Origin: Platanthera guangdongensis
Lineage: Eukaryota; Streptophyta; Magnoliopsida; Asparagales; Orchidaceae
DNA length: 64,000 nucleotides
Direction: 5' to 3'
Assembly: GCA_039583875.1 (NCBI GenBank)
Contig: CM077166.1
Span: forward strand, 86,054,564-86,118,563
Under the pieces are notes generated by a model. The model did not search any database and was not told the DNA's origin. It worked only from the letters and a program-made list of their open reading frames with translations. Below are positions 46,083 through 57,421 of the stretch, in pieces. Position numbers and translations under genes: made by a program. Position 1 is the first letter of the stretch, and each line of letters begins with the position of its first letter.

Positions 46083-47752
46083 TGTTGGATCCCTAGTTGA
46101 TTTGGGCTAGGTTCACTAGCTTAGGATGTGACCCATCATGTATAGCCAGGGTCGATTTTGTGTCCTAAAGTCTAGGCCAAGTCCTTAGAGTCAACATCAG
46201 ATGGACCAGCTATCATCAAGACCATCAGAGACTCCAGACTTAGAGGATTTCAAGACTAAGTAAAGTGAGTTCGACGTTCGTCGAACTCAGCTCGATGAAA
46301 GGTGTTCGACGCTCAACGATCGTGAGACATTTCTTTGTTTTGAGCTCGACGATCTTTGTTCTCTGTTCGACGAAGACTGAGTTTCTACATCAAGCTAAAG
46401 TCAGGACAACTTCAGAATTTTTCTAAGTCCAGTTTCAAGCTTTGGTCGACGAACTAGATTCTGAGCTCGACGAACTTGGACCTCAAGTTCTAAACTTCTC
46501 AGGTCGACGAAGTCAACTTCTCAGCTTGACGAATTTGGATCTCAGCTCGACGAATGAAGATTGTCAGTTCGACGAAGATTGAAGCAGAATTGACAAGATT
46601 CCCTAGAAGACTAAGTGCTATTGTCTAGGTCGACGAACCAATCAAGCTCAGCTCGACGAACTCAAGCTCAGCTCGACGAACTCAAACTCAGGAAACAAAT
46701 TGTGTTCTTCGTTCGACGATTCCAGACTAGGACTTTTCTCCAGTTTTCCAGTCCCTTTCTTGGCGATGAATCCTCAGTATTTAATGCCAGATTTTCTCGG
46801 AATGTTACCGTTAGAACGCGCATTAATCTTGGATTATTACATGTCCGTTTTTCCATGGGACAGTTAGGGAAATCATTGATTGTCGCTTCCTTCCCAGGTC
46901 GACTGCAATTACTGCTCAACATTCAAATTTCGAAATGTTCTTAGTCAGTAATGTGTCAGAAAAAGAAAAGAAGTAATCAGTAAGAGATACAGGAAGTGAG
47001 ACCAGACACAGACACAGACAGTACCAAGAACTCATACAGAAATCTAAAGCTCTACTGCAATCAGCCTAAACCAGAGAACAATTTCATCAAGAAGAAGAAC
47101 AGTCAATCCCTATCAAGAGTCTTCTTCCTTGAATCCTACAGGACAACTTCAAAAGGACAATAAATTAATCTATCTGTCAAAGAAGTTCTTGAAGCAATCT
47201 TTGGTGCAGGCACTCTAGGTCTTTGAATACCTATCACCCTGAAGTAGTGCTCCAGCTTTCCTGATACTTTGTAGATCTCATGGGTAGCAAATCTGCTAAA
47301 ATCAATCCACAGTCTTCTCAGTTGTTATTGAGAAAGATAATACACCATCACCCCTTTATCCATCTACTGTACAAGGTTTTAATTCCCTTCAAAATTATTC
47401 CTGGTTGCAAGTCTCCTTCCAAAAGACTTGAGGTTTTGGTTTTTGAGCACCTAAACAAAAGCTCATTGGTGTCAGGCACCTGATCAAAAACCTGAGTGGA
47501 TTCCTACCAGGGTGGTAGAAGAGTGGATGTACCCAGGTTAGGGAACCACTATAAAATTTCTTATGTCATCTGGTTGCCCTTTATTTTTGTTTTGGCTGTG
47601 TTGCTCTGTGATTGTTTAGGTTGCTGTGATTATTATTTTATTTACTGACCTGTTCACTTAGGAATACAACAAAAGTTATATAGTTTTTTAAGAGAGCACA
47701 ATACTCTATTCACCCCCCCTCTAGAGTATTCCAGATCTAACGTGCACTTTCA
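46083..47752 (+). repeat. Element B 5' LTR
   Basis: It starts TGTTGGATCC and ends ACTTTCA. It contains the inverted-repeat array (46263-46720), a TATTTAA box at 46778-46784, and a long U5. Confidence 0.95.
46263..46720. promoter_or_regulatory. TTCGTCGA-N7-TCGACGAA array, B 5' LTR
   Basis: At 46278 the unit TTCGTCGA-ACTCAGC-TCGA is nearly perfect (the 3' LTR has the full TCGACGAA arm). Numerous TCGACGAA and GTTCGACG half-sites follow at 20-60 bp intervals. The array lies directly upstream of the TATTTAA box. Confidence 0.85.
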
Positions 47753-47754
47753 AT

Positions 47755-47767
47755 TGGTATCAAAGCG
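47755..47767 (+). other. Element B primer-binding site
   Basis: TGGTATCAAAGCG, the same variant as in A, two bases after the LTR. Confidence 0.92.
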
Positions 47768-47893
47768 AGGTTGGTTAAAATACCACACCTTAAGAGATCA
47801 AGTGGTTGAGCAGGCTAACACCTGAATCATAAAGATCCCTCTAGTTAGATCTGTTTGTTTTGATTTTGTTATTAGATTTATTTCTTCACAGAC

Positions 47894-49231
47894 ATAGCTC
47901 AAAACAAAGATTATGCAAGTATCAGACCTCCAGTATGCAATCTTAACAAGTTTGCCATCTGGAAGGCAAAAATCAGATTATACATGAATTCTATTGATGA
48001 GGATATTTTTTCTGTTATCTTGACAGGTGTACCTCCAGCACCTGCAGTTTCTACTAGCACCTCTACAAACATGACTGTAGTACCTCCTCCTGAAAATAAT
48101 GATGCCTACAAGAAAGCAAAAATTGCAGATGCAAATGCAATGAATATCTTGGCTCAAACTATGTCAGATGACATATTTCAGAAGGTGGCTAAGTGCACCT
48201 CAGCCAAGGCCATTTGGGATTCCCTCAAACAAATGGTAGCTGGCTCAGCAGATGAGAGAAAAGACAGGAGATCCAATCTTATTTCCCTGTATGAGAACTT
48301 CAAAAAGGATGAGACAGAATCAGTGGCTGAAATGTACAACAGGTTGAGTTCAATCATCAATGAGCTCAAAACCTTGGATAAGGACATCACCCTGACAGAG
48401 GTGAATGACAAGATATTGATGTGCTTCCCTAGCTCTTAGGACTCCAGAATCTGGCCTATCAAAGAAGCCAGAAGCCTAAATGAGATATCAACTGAATCTC
48501 TGCTAGGAAAATTAAAGTCTTATGAGCAGCTGATAAAATCAAGAGATGCAGCAGAACAGAAGGCAACAACTCCAGTTAGAAAGGATCACAGCATAGCCTT
48601 CAAAGCATCAGAGGAAAGTGATACCTCAACATCAAATGAAGAATTGATGAGCTTCTTTGCAAAAAGATTCTATAGGATGGCTAGAAAGGATTTCAGAAGG
48701 AAATCATTCAGTGATATGCCCAGATTTGACAAGACACCAACCAAGGAGGTTGTGTGCTTTGGATGTAGGAAGCCCGGACATTACATCTCTGAATGTCTAG
48801 AAAATCAGAAGAAGGAGAAAAGCAGAGAAAAGGAATCCAGGAGAAAACACAACATCAGACCCTCTTCCAGCAAGTATAAGAAGAAAGACAAGGGCTTTGT
48901 TGCTGAGACATGGAGTGATACAAAGGAAATATCATCCTCTTCCAGCTCAAGTGAAGAAGAGGAAGAAGCAAGATCCAAGGATGTTTGCCTTATGGTAATT
49001 GTTGCCTCCAGGAGCAATTCTGGATCAGAAGGAGAATCTGAAGTTGAAGCAGCCTCAGACTCAGAGGCAGATCAGGTTCTTTCAAATTTTGATTTTAATT
49101 CTGATTCATTCAAAATTGAATTCAAAGCCATGTGTTTAGATTTAATTAGCTCAGAAAAGGAAATAAAAACTCTTAGAGAAAGACTAGGAAATAAAATCTT
49201 GAATCTGTCAATTCATAAAATGTTAAACTAA
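47894..49231 (+). pseudogene. gag: Element B gag
   Basis: Sirevirus gag in one frame. The natural start is probably the ATA at 47894 (mutated ATG), because it opens into AQNKDYASIRPPVCNLNKFA, the usual Sirevirus N-terminus. The first true ATG is at 47984. The capsid part includes ANAMNILAQTMSDDIFQKVA and EMYNRLSSIINELKTLDKDI. A TAG at 48437-48439 interrupts it, and the frame then continues open to 49231. The zinc knuckle CFGCRKPGHYISEC lies near 48755, followed by a basic and then a Ser/Glu-rich tail. Only one knuckle is visible, in contrast to A and C. Confidence 0.9.
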
Positions 49232-49335
49232 CCGACCAACTAACTCTAGCACATGAACAAATAATTAAATTAAAATCTGAATTATGTGAGTCCAAACAAC
49301 TTGAGCAATCTCTCAATGGGAGAAGTCTCAAGCTG

Positions 49336-51653
49336 ATGGACATAACAAGCAGAGTTAATGCCAGATTAAATGACAATCTGGGCTTGGGTGCATTATCAAG
49401 TTGGCGCCCCATAATTAAGAAAAATATTCTTACAACCCCCATTAAATTTATTTCTGCCAAGGGAAAGGAAAAGATTATAAACAAACCATTGTCTGAAAAC
49501 AATCCAACACCTATAGACAAGAGAAACCGAAATCAGAAAATAGTTAATAAAAACAAGGTTCAGCAGCATTCGTCGAACTCAGATCGACGAAATGTGGCCA
49601 GTTCGTCGAACCCAGATCGACGAACGCTGAACGCAAACTTTAGTAATAATAATTCGTCCAACTGCGATCGACGAACTTTGTATGGTTCGTCGAGCAGAGT
49701 TCGACGAAATTGGGGCGCAGAAAATGACTATTGTCATTCTCTGAGCAGAGATCGACGATCTCAGCCCTATTCGTCGAACTATGGTCGACGAACTTACAAG
49801 AATTCATCGAACCCAGAAGGACCAAACTTAAATCATTTCTCTTACAGAAATTCTAAGACAACCAATAAAACATTCAATCCAGTAGCTGATTGGGTAATTC
49901 CACCTAGGAGATATCACCCCTTAGGTTATAAATCTCAACCTGCATTATCAGTTATATCCAGTAACCAAATAAAGGACTTAACCTTGGTCAAGAACAACAT
50001 TACAACAGGTGAAGAACTGTCCAAGGTGAGTCAGACCTGGTACTTGGACAGTGGTTGCTCCAAGCATATGACAGGCAGCAAGGCAAATCTATCCAATTAC
50101 AAGGCCAAACTAGGACCAAAGGTGATCATTCAAAGAGTGGCCAGTCAGAAGGATATGGAGCAGTAAAGATTGGATCAGTTACTTTCAAGAAAGTAACATA
50201 TGTAAGAGGACTTAAACATAACCTAATATCCATAAGTCAATTATGTGATGAAGGTTATCAGGTACACTTTAACTCTACCTCTTGTTCTATTATTAATAGT
50301 GAAAACCAAACTGTTTTAATTGGACTTAGACAAGGAAACATATATCTAGTAGATTTTATTTCTGCCAAAACTGATGTTTGTTTACTCAATATCACTAGTA
50401 ACCAAAATGAGTTGTGGCATAAAAGGTTAGGCCATGTAAACCTTAAGAATATAGCTAGGTTATCTAAAGACAACCTTGTTAGAGGTTTAACTTCTGGCCC
50501 TTACAAGAAGGAAAGCCTATGCATGGCATGTCAATTAGGCAAGCAAACTAAAATAGTTTCAAATCCATTAATAATAGTGATTCACCTAGGATATTGTATT
50601 TGCTTCATGTGGATCTATTTGGACCCATTGCAGTACAAAGCATAGGAGGGAAATCTTATACTTTAGTGATTGTTGATGACTTCTCTAGATTCAGTTGGGT
50701 AGCCATTCTGAGAGCTAAGTCAGATACATTCAAGGTTCTTACAGATTTTCTCAGGTCCATACAGATTGAGTTCTCTACTCATATTGCATTGATCAGAAGT
50801 GATCATTGTACAGAGTTTGAGTCTCTTCTTATGCATGAGTTTTGTGAGAAGGAAGGTATCAGGCAGTGCTTCTCAGCTCCTATAACTCCCCAACAAAATT
50901 GGGTTGCTAAAAGGAAAAATAGGACACTCATTGAATCTGCAGGCATATTATTGGCAGATTCTTACATGCATCTATCCTTTTGGGCAGAAGCTGTAAACAC
51001 TGCTAACTATGTCCAGAATAGAAGCCTTATACATAAGCTGAAAGTATGAATTACTTAAAGGGAAGAAACCTAAAATCACATATTTTAAAGTTTTTGGTTG
51101 TATATGTTACATTCACACAAATAACAAGAGATACATTAGAAAGTTTGAGGCTAAGGCTGAAGAAGGGATTTTTCTAGGATACTCCCAAGTAAGCAAGGCC
51201 TATAGGGTTTTTAATAAATCCACCCTTAAAAGTGAAGAATCAGTCCATGTATCTTTTGTTGAAGCTAACATGTCTTATAAGGTGAAAGAGATTTCTACAA
51301 ATAGCTTTTTGCAGGTTCGACAACTGTTTGAGTCTATTGATGGACTAAACCTTACCCAAGAGGTGTCAACCCATCCTTCTCCACAGATTGATGAAGACAG
51401 TGAAGAAGAGATTCAAGTGGAAGTGGCTGAACTTCCCTCAACAGCTAGTACCATTCCTCAAGAGGAATTAAATACAGAAGCTGTTGCTCAACAAACTCCA
51501 CCAACTGATCATATCACACTTAGAGATCACCCCAGATCTCAAGTGATTAGAGACATTTCAGCAGGTGTACAGACAATGCATCAACTCAACCAAGACTTGA
51601 TTCATGCCTATTTTCTCTCTCAAATTGAACCTGTCACCATCCATGAAGCTTAA
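49336..51653 (+). pseudogene. pol: Element B gag-pol linker, protease and integrase
   Basis: The linker (49566-49800) contains repeated SSN-x-DRR peptides, because the element's inverted-repeat motif runs through the frame. The protease active site is intact (LDSGCSKHMTG, about 50046). The frame shifts near 50130. GYGAVKIGSVTFKKVTYVRG and the zinc region (LWHKRLGHVN, CMACQLGKQTK) follow. It shifts again near 50590 into the integrase core (LHVDLFGPIA, VDDFSRFSW, IRSDHCTEF). The catalytic Glu in the VAERKNR segment is Lys (50909-50911). Another shift near 51040 leads to KPKITYFKVFGC and the linker to RT, ending at a TAA at 51651. Confidence 0.9.
49566..49805. repeat. In-frame TTCGTCGA-N7-TCGACGAA array in B gag-pol linker
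   Basis: The same unit as in B's LTR occurs about six times in 240 bp. At 49569 it is TTCGTCGA-ACTCAGA-TCGACGAA. In this frame it reads Ser-Ser-Asn-x-Asp-Arg-Arg. The neighbouring coding sequence is free of the motif. Confidence 0.88.
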
Positions 51654-51677
51654 CAAGATCCCCACTGGATCATTGCA

Positions 51678-53161
51678 ATGCAAGAGGAACTAAATCAGTT
51701 TGAGAGATGTAAAGTTTGGGATTTGGTTCCAAGACCTCATAACTACCCAGTTATTGGAACCAAATGGGTCTACAGGAACAAGTTAGATGCCCAAGGGAAC
51801 ATAGTGAGAAACAAAGCTAGGCTTGTTACTCAAGGCTACAGGCAAGAAGAAGGAATTGACTATGACCAAACCTTTGCCCCTGTTGCATGGTTAGAGGCCA
51901 TAAGAATATTCCTTGCCTATGCAGCTCACAGGAGATTCAAAGTGTTCCAAATGGATGTCAAGAGTGCATTTCTGAATGGAGTACTTCAAGAAGAGGTTTA
52001 TGTAGAACAACCTCCAGGTTTTATCTCTCTAACTCAACCCTCTTTTGTATTTAAATTGCATAAAGCTCTCTATGGTTTAAAGCAAGCTCCAAGAGCTTGG
52101 TATGAGACCTTAGCAAGCTTTCTTTTAGAGCATAAATTTACAAGAGGAACCATAGATAAAACTCTTTTAACTAGACATCATAAAGACCAAATTTTGTTAG
52201 TACAAATATATGTGGATCACATCATGTTTGGGTCTACTGATCCCAAATTATGCAAGAGGTTTGCTGACCTCATGCATTCTAAATTTGAGATGAGTAGCAT
52301 GGGTGAGCTTTCCTACTTCCTTGGTCTACAAGTGAAGCATCTCCCTGATGGTATCTGCCTCTCCCAAGCTAAGTATGCTAAAGAGCTTATCAAGAAGTTT
52401 GGGATGGGTGATGCTTCAGGAATGAAAACACCTATGGCTACTAATGTTGTTGTGGATTCTGATGTAGCGGGGAAACCTGTAGATCAGAAACATTATAGGG
52501 CAATTGTTGGATCCCTATTATCCCTAAAAGCTAGTAGACCTGATAAAATGTTTGCCACATTCCTTTCTGCTAGGTTCCAAGTGAACCCTAAAGAATCTCA
52601 CCTTATTTTCTTAAAAAGAATTTTGAGATATATAAAGAGTTGTCCTAATCTAGGACTCTGGTATCTTGTAGAGTAAGAGTTTGAGTTAAATGGATACTAA
52701 GATGCTGACTATGCTGGATGTAGAGTGGACAGGAAGAGTACCTTTAAAACTTGCAAGTTCCTGGGTATGAGACTTATCTCTTAGTTTTGTAAAAAACAAA
52801 CATCTGTGTCTACATCAACTATAGAAGCAGAATATATTGTTGCTGGGAGCTGCTGTTCACAAATGTTATGGATATAAAACCAACTCCTAGACTATGGTGT
52901 CAACTTAAATAATTCAACATTATTTTATGATAATACTAGTGCTATTGCTATAGCACAGAATCCAGCTCACCATTCTAGGACTAAGCATATTGAAATAAGA
53001 CATCATTTCATTAGAGATGATGTAGACAAAAAGAAAATTAACCTATTCCATATTCCTACTTATTTACAGAGAGCAGACATTTTCACCAAACCCTTGGATG
53101 ACAAAAATCATCTGTTCTTTATAAATCAACTGGGAATGATCAATGGAGAAGAGTTAAATTA
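51678..53161 (+). pseudogene. pol: Element B RT and RNase H
   Basis: A 332-codon open piece (51678-52676) contains [31 protein letters not shown] and [13 protein letters not shown]. The catalytic box reads YVDH (52209-52220) instead of YVDD, so it is inactive. The conserved ARLEAI segment reads AWLEAI. A TAA at 52674 and further stops fall in RNase H (DADYAGCRVDRKST, SRTKHIEIRHHFIRDD, ADIFTKPLDD). It ends LGMINGEELN with a stop at 53159-53161. Confidence 0.92.
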
Positions 53162-53169
53162 GTTTCTGT

Positions 53170-53460
53170 CTACATTCGACGAATTTTCCAGAGTTCGTTT
53201 ACCGGAGATTGACGAATTAGGGAAAGTTTAAGAGATCCTCGTCGAACGGAGATTGACGAATTCTCTATGTGGAAATAATTTTCGTCGACCGGAGATCGAC
53301 GAACTTTGCTTCAGAAGATATTTCGTCGAACGGAGTTCGATGAACTATGTTCGATTCTTCTGGATGAGATCGACGAATTATCTGTCTATAATTTATTTCG
53401 TCGACCTCAGTTCGAAGAATTGTTTTTTTTTTCGTGGAACGGAGATTGTCGATTCATATT
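53170..53460. promoter_or_regulatory. TTCGTCGA-N7-TCGACGAA array between B pol and ORF3
   Basis: About eight units. The best is TTCGTCGA-CCGGAGA-TCGACGAA at about 53281-53303. Arms and the 7-base spacer length match the LTR array, while the spacer sequence differs. The position corresponds to A 18395 and C 61255. Confidence 0.87.
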
Positions 53461-53529
53461 CTAGAAAACTTATATCTAGGTTTTCTTCGACCTCCGCCCC
53501 GCGCTTTCAGTTCTCTTGCTCTTGATCGC

Positions 53530-53553
53530 CGTTTTTCTTTGTCTTTCTTGCAG
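53530..53553 (+). promoter_or_regulatory. Candidate 3' splice site before B ORF3
   Basis: A T-rich tract ending TCTTTCTTGCAG, followed by GTCATCA and the ORF3 ATG at 53561. This is a strong match to a plant acceptor and is well placed to make a spliced ORF3 mRNA. A donor has not been identified. Confidence 0.5.
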
Positions 53554-53560
53554 GTCATCA

Positions 53561-55566
53561 ATGGCAATTCCAGCAGGAGCTTTAGTTGCCATGAAATTTT
53601 ACACTGGTTTTGACATGGATTTCGATTCATTCCAACACTCTGACCCAATCTTCCTCTACATTCTGGAACTATTAGAGGAACTTGGTCTCAAAGACTTCAT
53701 GACCAGATGTCTGACATTGACACTGCCCTCAGACACTACCACACCAGATGTACTTCCTCCTCTATCCCCTCCATCTGTTCTCCTTCCTTCATCTACCTCT
53801 CTACCTTCACCCACTACCTCTCCATCTCTGGAACCCTCCACTGTATCTTCAACCATATCCCTGCTGACTCCCCTCATCAAAACTCTATTCACAGAGGCCA
53901 TTACCCTCTTGTGAATTCTCTCAATTCTTTATCTGCACAAGTTTCTCTCCTCTCTGCTGCCCCCTCTTCATCCAGGGGCCTGGCTCCAGGTTTTCCTAAA
54001 CCCAGGCAGGGGGAGATGCTCAGTGATGAAGTTGCAGCAGATGTAGATGTAGCAGCAACAGCAGTCACAGCAGTAGTTCCTTCTACAGCAGATGCAGATT
54101 CAGATGCAGATACAGATATTTTGCCAGAATTTGATTCTGAGATGATTGAATTGATTCATTTTATGGATACTGACATTGACTTAGATGAGTCAGTTGAGCA
54201 AATAAAAACTGTTGGTGATTTCATTATGAATCCCACGGTTAATCTACCAGAATTACTGCAAGTTTTTGATACTGTACATATGCAGTTTCTTCCAGCAGAT
54301 TTTACTAAGCCACATTTGGCTATTGTGCCCTACACCTCTCCAGTTAGTCCAGCAGTTGCTAAGCAACTCTGTGACAGTTTTGCTATCTCAGCTTTAGCTT
54401 CAATCTCTGCAGCCAGTCCAGAAGTTCTTCTAGAAGATATCTCAGCCCCAAGTTTTGTTATGGATGACTCTCCTATGCCTGATTTGGATGAGCTAATCCT
54501 GGCTGATATTGAAGAGGAGAATAAGGAAGCAGCTGAAAGCTCTGTCCCCATCATTCCTGATTCCTGTACAGTCTCCTCCTCACCTGTTGCTAAAATTCCA
54601 GTTCCTGAAACCTCAACTTCTGCCCCTTCTACAACAAAAGCTATTTTTGATGATAAAGCTTTGAAAGCTTTGGATGCTCTTTATGATAACCCTCAGGGTT
54701 CTGATTTTGAAGATGATGTAGCTGATGATGATGATGATTTAGATGAAGATGCTGCAAAGAAGAAAAAGAAAATGCTGTCAAAGAAAAGAAAGGCTCCTCC
54801 TCCCCCAGCTCCTGAGCCTAATCTAAATGCTGACACCCCTTATTACATTCTGCACAATGTTACTCCATATAAGGGAATGCATGCATGGATGTGGCTATCC
54901 AAGAACCAGCAGAAGGATAGGAAAAGAAGTAGCATATATTCTCCTCCCCTAGTTCACAGATACAGGAAGGATCCACCTCCTATTCCTCCTCCAGCAGCTG
55001 GTGCCTTTGGCTCTTCTAGCTCTCAGAGATCTGCCCCCATGCAAACTTATCAGAGACAGTCAGGGAGATCCTCTGGAAGCAGCCAGTAGAGGCAACCATC
55101 CTCAGGAAATCAACATCAAAAATAGCATCAACAGCAGCAGCAATAAATATCTGAAGATTAAAAAGCTAACAGTCCAAAAAGGCCATACTCTCCTCCAATT
55201 CCATTTGAAGATCCTGAAACTGCAAATACTGTAAGAATGGCTAGATTTCAGGAGCTAATTGGACTATCTTTGGTCAATAAAGCAAAGGCTGAAGGAAAAG
55301 ACACATCAGGATTTACAACAATGTCTAAGTATAGAAAAGAAGAACTGAAAAGGTTTGACAAAGGCAATAAGCTTTTCAATGTTGATGATTATATGAAGCT
55401 CCATCCAGAAGCAGTTGTCCCTAGAGCTACATCATTGAATATTATTGGGGCAGCTGACATGACAATGATAAAGGCTCAGGCTTCAGATCCAAAGAGAGAA
55501 ATCATCTTCAAAAAGCCAGGAGAAAAGAAAACTGAAGACAAACCTATGCAAAAGAAGAAGAAGTGA
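53561..55566 (+). pseudogene. Element B ORF3
   Basis: About 670 codons from ATG 53561 (MAIPAGALVAMKFYTGFDMD). The frame shifts near 53910 from the one ending at 53914 to the one ending at 55089. The C-terminal part (55090-55566) is in the same frame as the latter, beyond four stops (TAG 55087, TAG near 55123, TAA near 55144, TAA near 55159) in a Gln-rich tract, most likely Gln codons turned to stops. Features: Pro/Ser-rich N-terminal segment, a long acidic Ala-rich middle, a KKKKKMLSKKRKAPPPP basic patch like a nuclear localisation signal, and PYYILHNVTPYKGMHAWMW, which looks like a small globular motif. I see no clear similarity to A/C ORF3 and no membrane segment. The function is unknown. 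Confidence 0.8.
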
Positions 55567-55730
55567 TCCTTATTTTGTTTCATTTTCTTTCTGCATTTGT
55601 TTTCAAACTGTGCTATTTTGTTTAAACAAAGCCTATGTATATATATCTGCTGCATGTGTTAGTAACTATCTGCCAGATATATTTCTTTTTCTTGCTTTGT
55701 TTCTGTTTTGAGTCTCTTAGTGACCTCACC
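55567..55730 (+). other. Element B 3' untranslated region
   Basis: T-rich, no ORF. It leads into the polypurine tract. Confidence 0.7.
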
Positions 55731-55745
55731 AAAATAGGGGGAGAT
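55731..55745 (+). other. Element B polypurine tract
   Basis: AAAATAGGGGGAGAT, directly before the 3' LTR and the same as in A. Confidence 0.92.
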
Positions 55746-57416
55746 TGTTGGATCCCTAGTTGATTTGGGCTAGGTTCACTAGCTTAGGATGTGACCCATC
55801 ATGTATAGCTAGGGTCGATTTTGTGTCCTAGAGTCTAGGCCAAGTCCTTAGAGTCAACATCAGATGGACCAGCTATCATCAAGACCATCAGAGACTCCAG
55901 ACTTAGAGGATTTCAAGACTAAGTAAAGTGAGTTCGACGTTCGTCGAACTCAGCTCGACGAAAGGTGTTCGGCGCTCGACGATCGTGAGACATTTCTTTG
56001 TTCAAAGCTCGACGGTCTTTGTTCTCTGTTCGACGAAGACTGAGTTTCTACATCAAGCTAAAGTCAGGACAACTTCAGAATTTTTCTAAGTCTAGCTTCA
56101 AGCTTTGGTAGACGAACTAGATTCTGAGATCGACGAACTTGGACCTCAAGTTCTCAACTTCTCAGGTCGATGAAGTCAACTTCTCAGCTCGACGAATTTT
56201 GATCTCAGCTCGACGAATGAAGATTGTTAGTTTGACGAAGATTGAAGCAGAATTGACAAGATTCCCTAGAAGACTAAGTGTTATTGTCTGGTCAACGAAC
56301 CAATCAAGCTCTGCTCGACGAACTCAAGCTCAGCTCCACGAACTCAAACATAGTAAAACGAATTGTGTTCTTCGTTCGACGATTCCAGACTAGATCTTCT
56401 CCAGTTTTCCCGTCGCTTTCTTGCCGATGAATCCTCAATATTTAATGCCAGATCTTCTCGGAATGTTACCGTTAGAACGCGCATTAATCTTGGATTATTA
56501 CATGCCGTTTTTCCATGGGACAGTTAGGGAAATCATTGATTGCCGCTTCCTTCCCAGGCCGACTGCAATTACTGCTCAACATTCAAATTTCGAATGTTCT
56601 TAGTCAGTAAGGAGTCAGAAAAAGAAAAGAAGTAATTAGTAAGAGATACAGGAAGTGAGACCAGACACAGACACAGACAGTACCAAGAACTTATACAGAA
56701 ATCTAAAGCTCTACTGCAATCAGCCTAAACCAGAGAACAATTTTATCAAGAAGAAGAAGAACTGTCAATCCCTATCAAGAGTCTTCTTCCTTGAATCCTA
56801 CAGGACAACTTCCAAAGGACAACAAATTAATCTATATGTCAAAGAAGTTCCTGAAGTAATCTCTGGTCCAGGCACTCTAGGTCTTTGAAGACCTATCACC
56901 TTGAAGCAGTGCTCTAGCTTTCTTGATACATTCTAGATCTCAGGGGGAGCAAATCTGCTAAAATCAATCCACAGTCTTCTCAGTTGTTATTGAGAAAGAG
57001 AAGATACCATCACCCTTTTTTCCATCTACTATACAGGATTTTAATTCCCTTCAAAATTAGTCCTGATTGCAAGAATCCTACCAAAAGACTTGAGGTTTTG
57101 GTTTTTGAGCACCTGAACAAAAGCTTATTGGCGTCAGGCACCTGATCAAAAATCTGAGTGGATTCCTACCAGGGTGGTAGAAGAGTGGATATACCCAGGT
57201 TGGGGAACAACTATAAAATTTCTTGTGTCGTTTAGTTGCCCTTTATTTTTGTTTTGGCTGTGTTGCTCTGTGATTGTTTAGGTTGCTGTGATTATTGTTT
57301 TATTTACTGACCTATTCACTTAGGAATACAACAAAAGTTGTAAAGTTTTTTAAGAGAGCACAATACACTATTCACCCCCCCCCTCTAGAGTATTCCACAT
57401 CTAACCTGCACTTTCA
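55746..57416 (+). repeat. Element B 3' LTR
   Basis: 1671 bp, TG..CA. Its inverted-repeat array (55930-56390) is better preserved than in the 5' LTR in places; for example, the unit at 55940 reads TTCGTCGA-ACTCAGC-TCGACGAA. Confidence 0.95.
55930..56390. promoter_or_regulatory. TTCGTCGA-N7-TCGACGAA array, B 3' LTR
   Basis: This is the same array as in the 5' LTR. Several half-sites differ by a transition at the CG dinucleotides, as expected from methylation decay. Confidence 0.85.
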
Positions 57417-57421
57417 GAGGC

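Larger units (their letters stand above)
46083..57416 (+). mobile_element. Sirevirus B (Ty1/copia), full length, nested in G2's 3' LTR
   Basis: 11.3 kb with LTRs of 1670 and 1671 bp, a primer site, gag, pol, a third ORF and the Sirevirus polypurine tract. The perfect GAGGC duplication is at 46078-46082 and 57417-57421. About nine differences occur in the first 285 LTR bases. The same primer and polypurine strings as in A place B in the same lineage, but its gag and ORF3 differ, and its palindromic motif is unrelated. Stops, shifts and active-site changes disable it. Confidence 0.95.
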
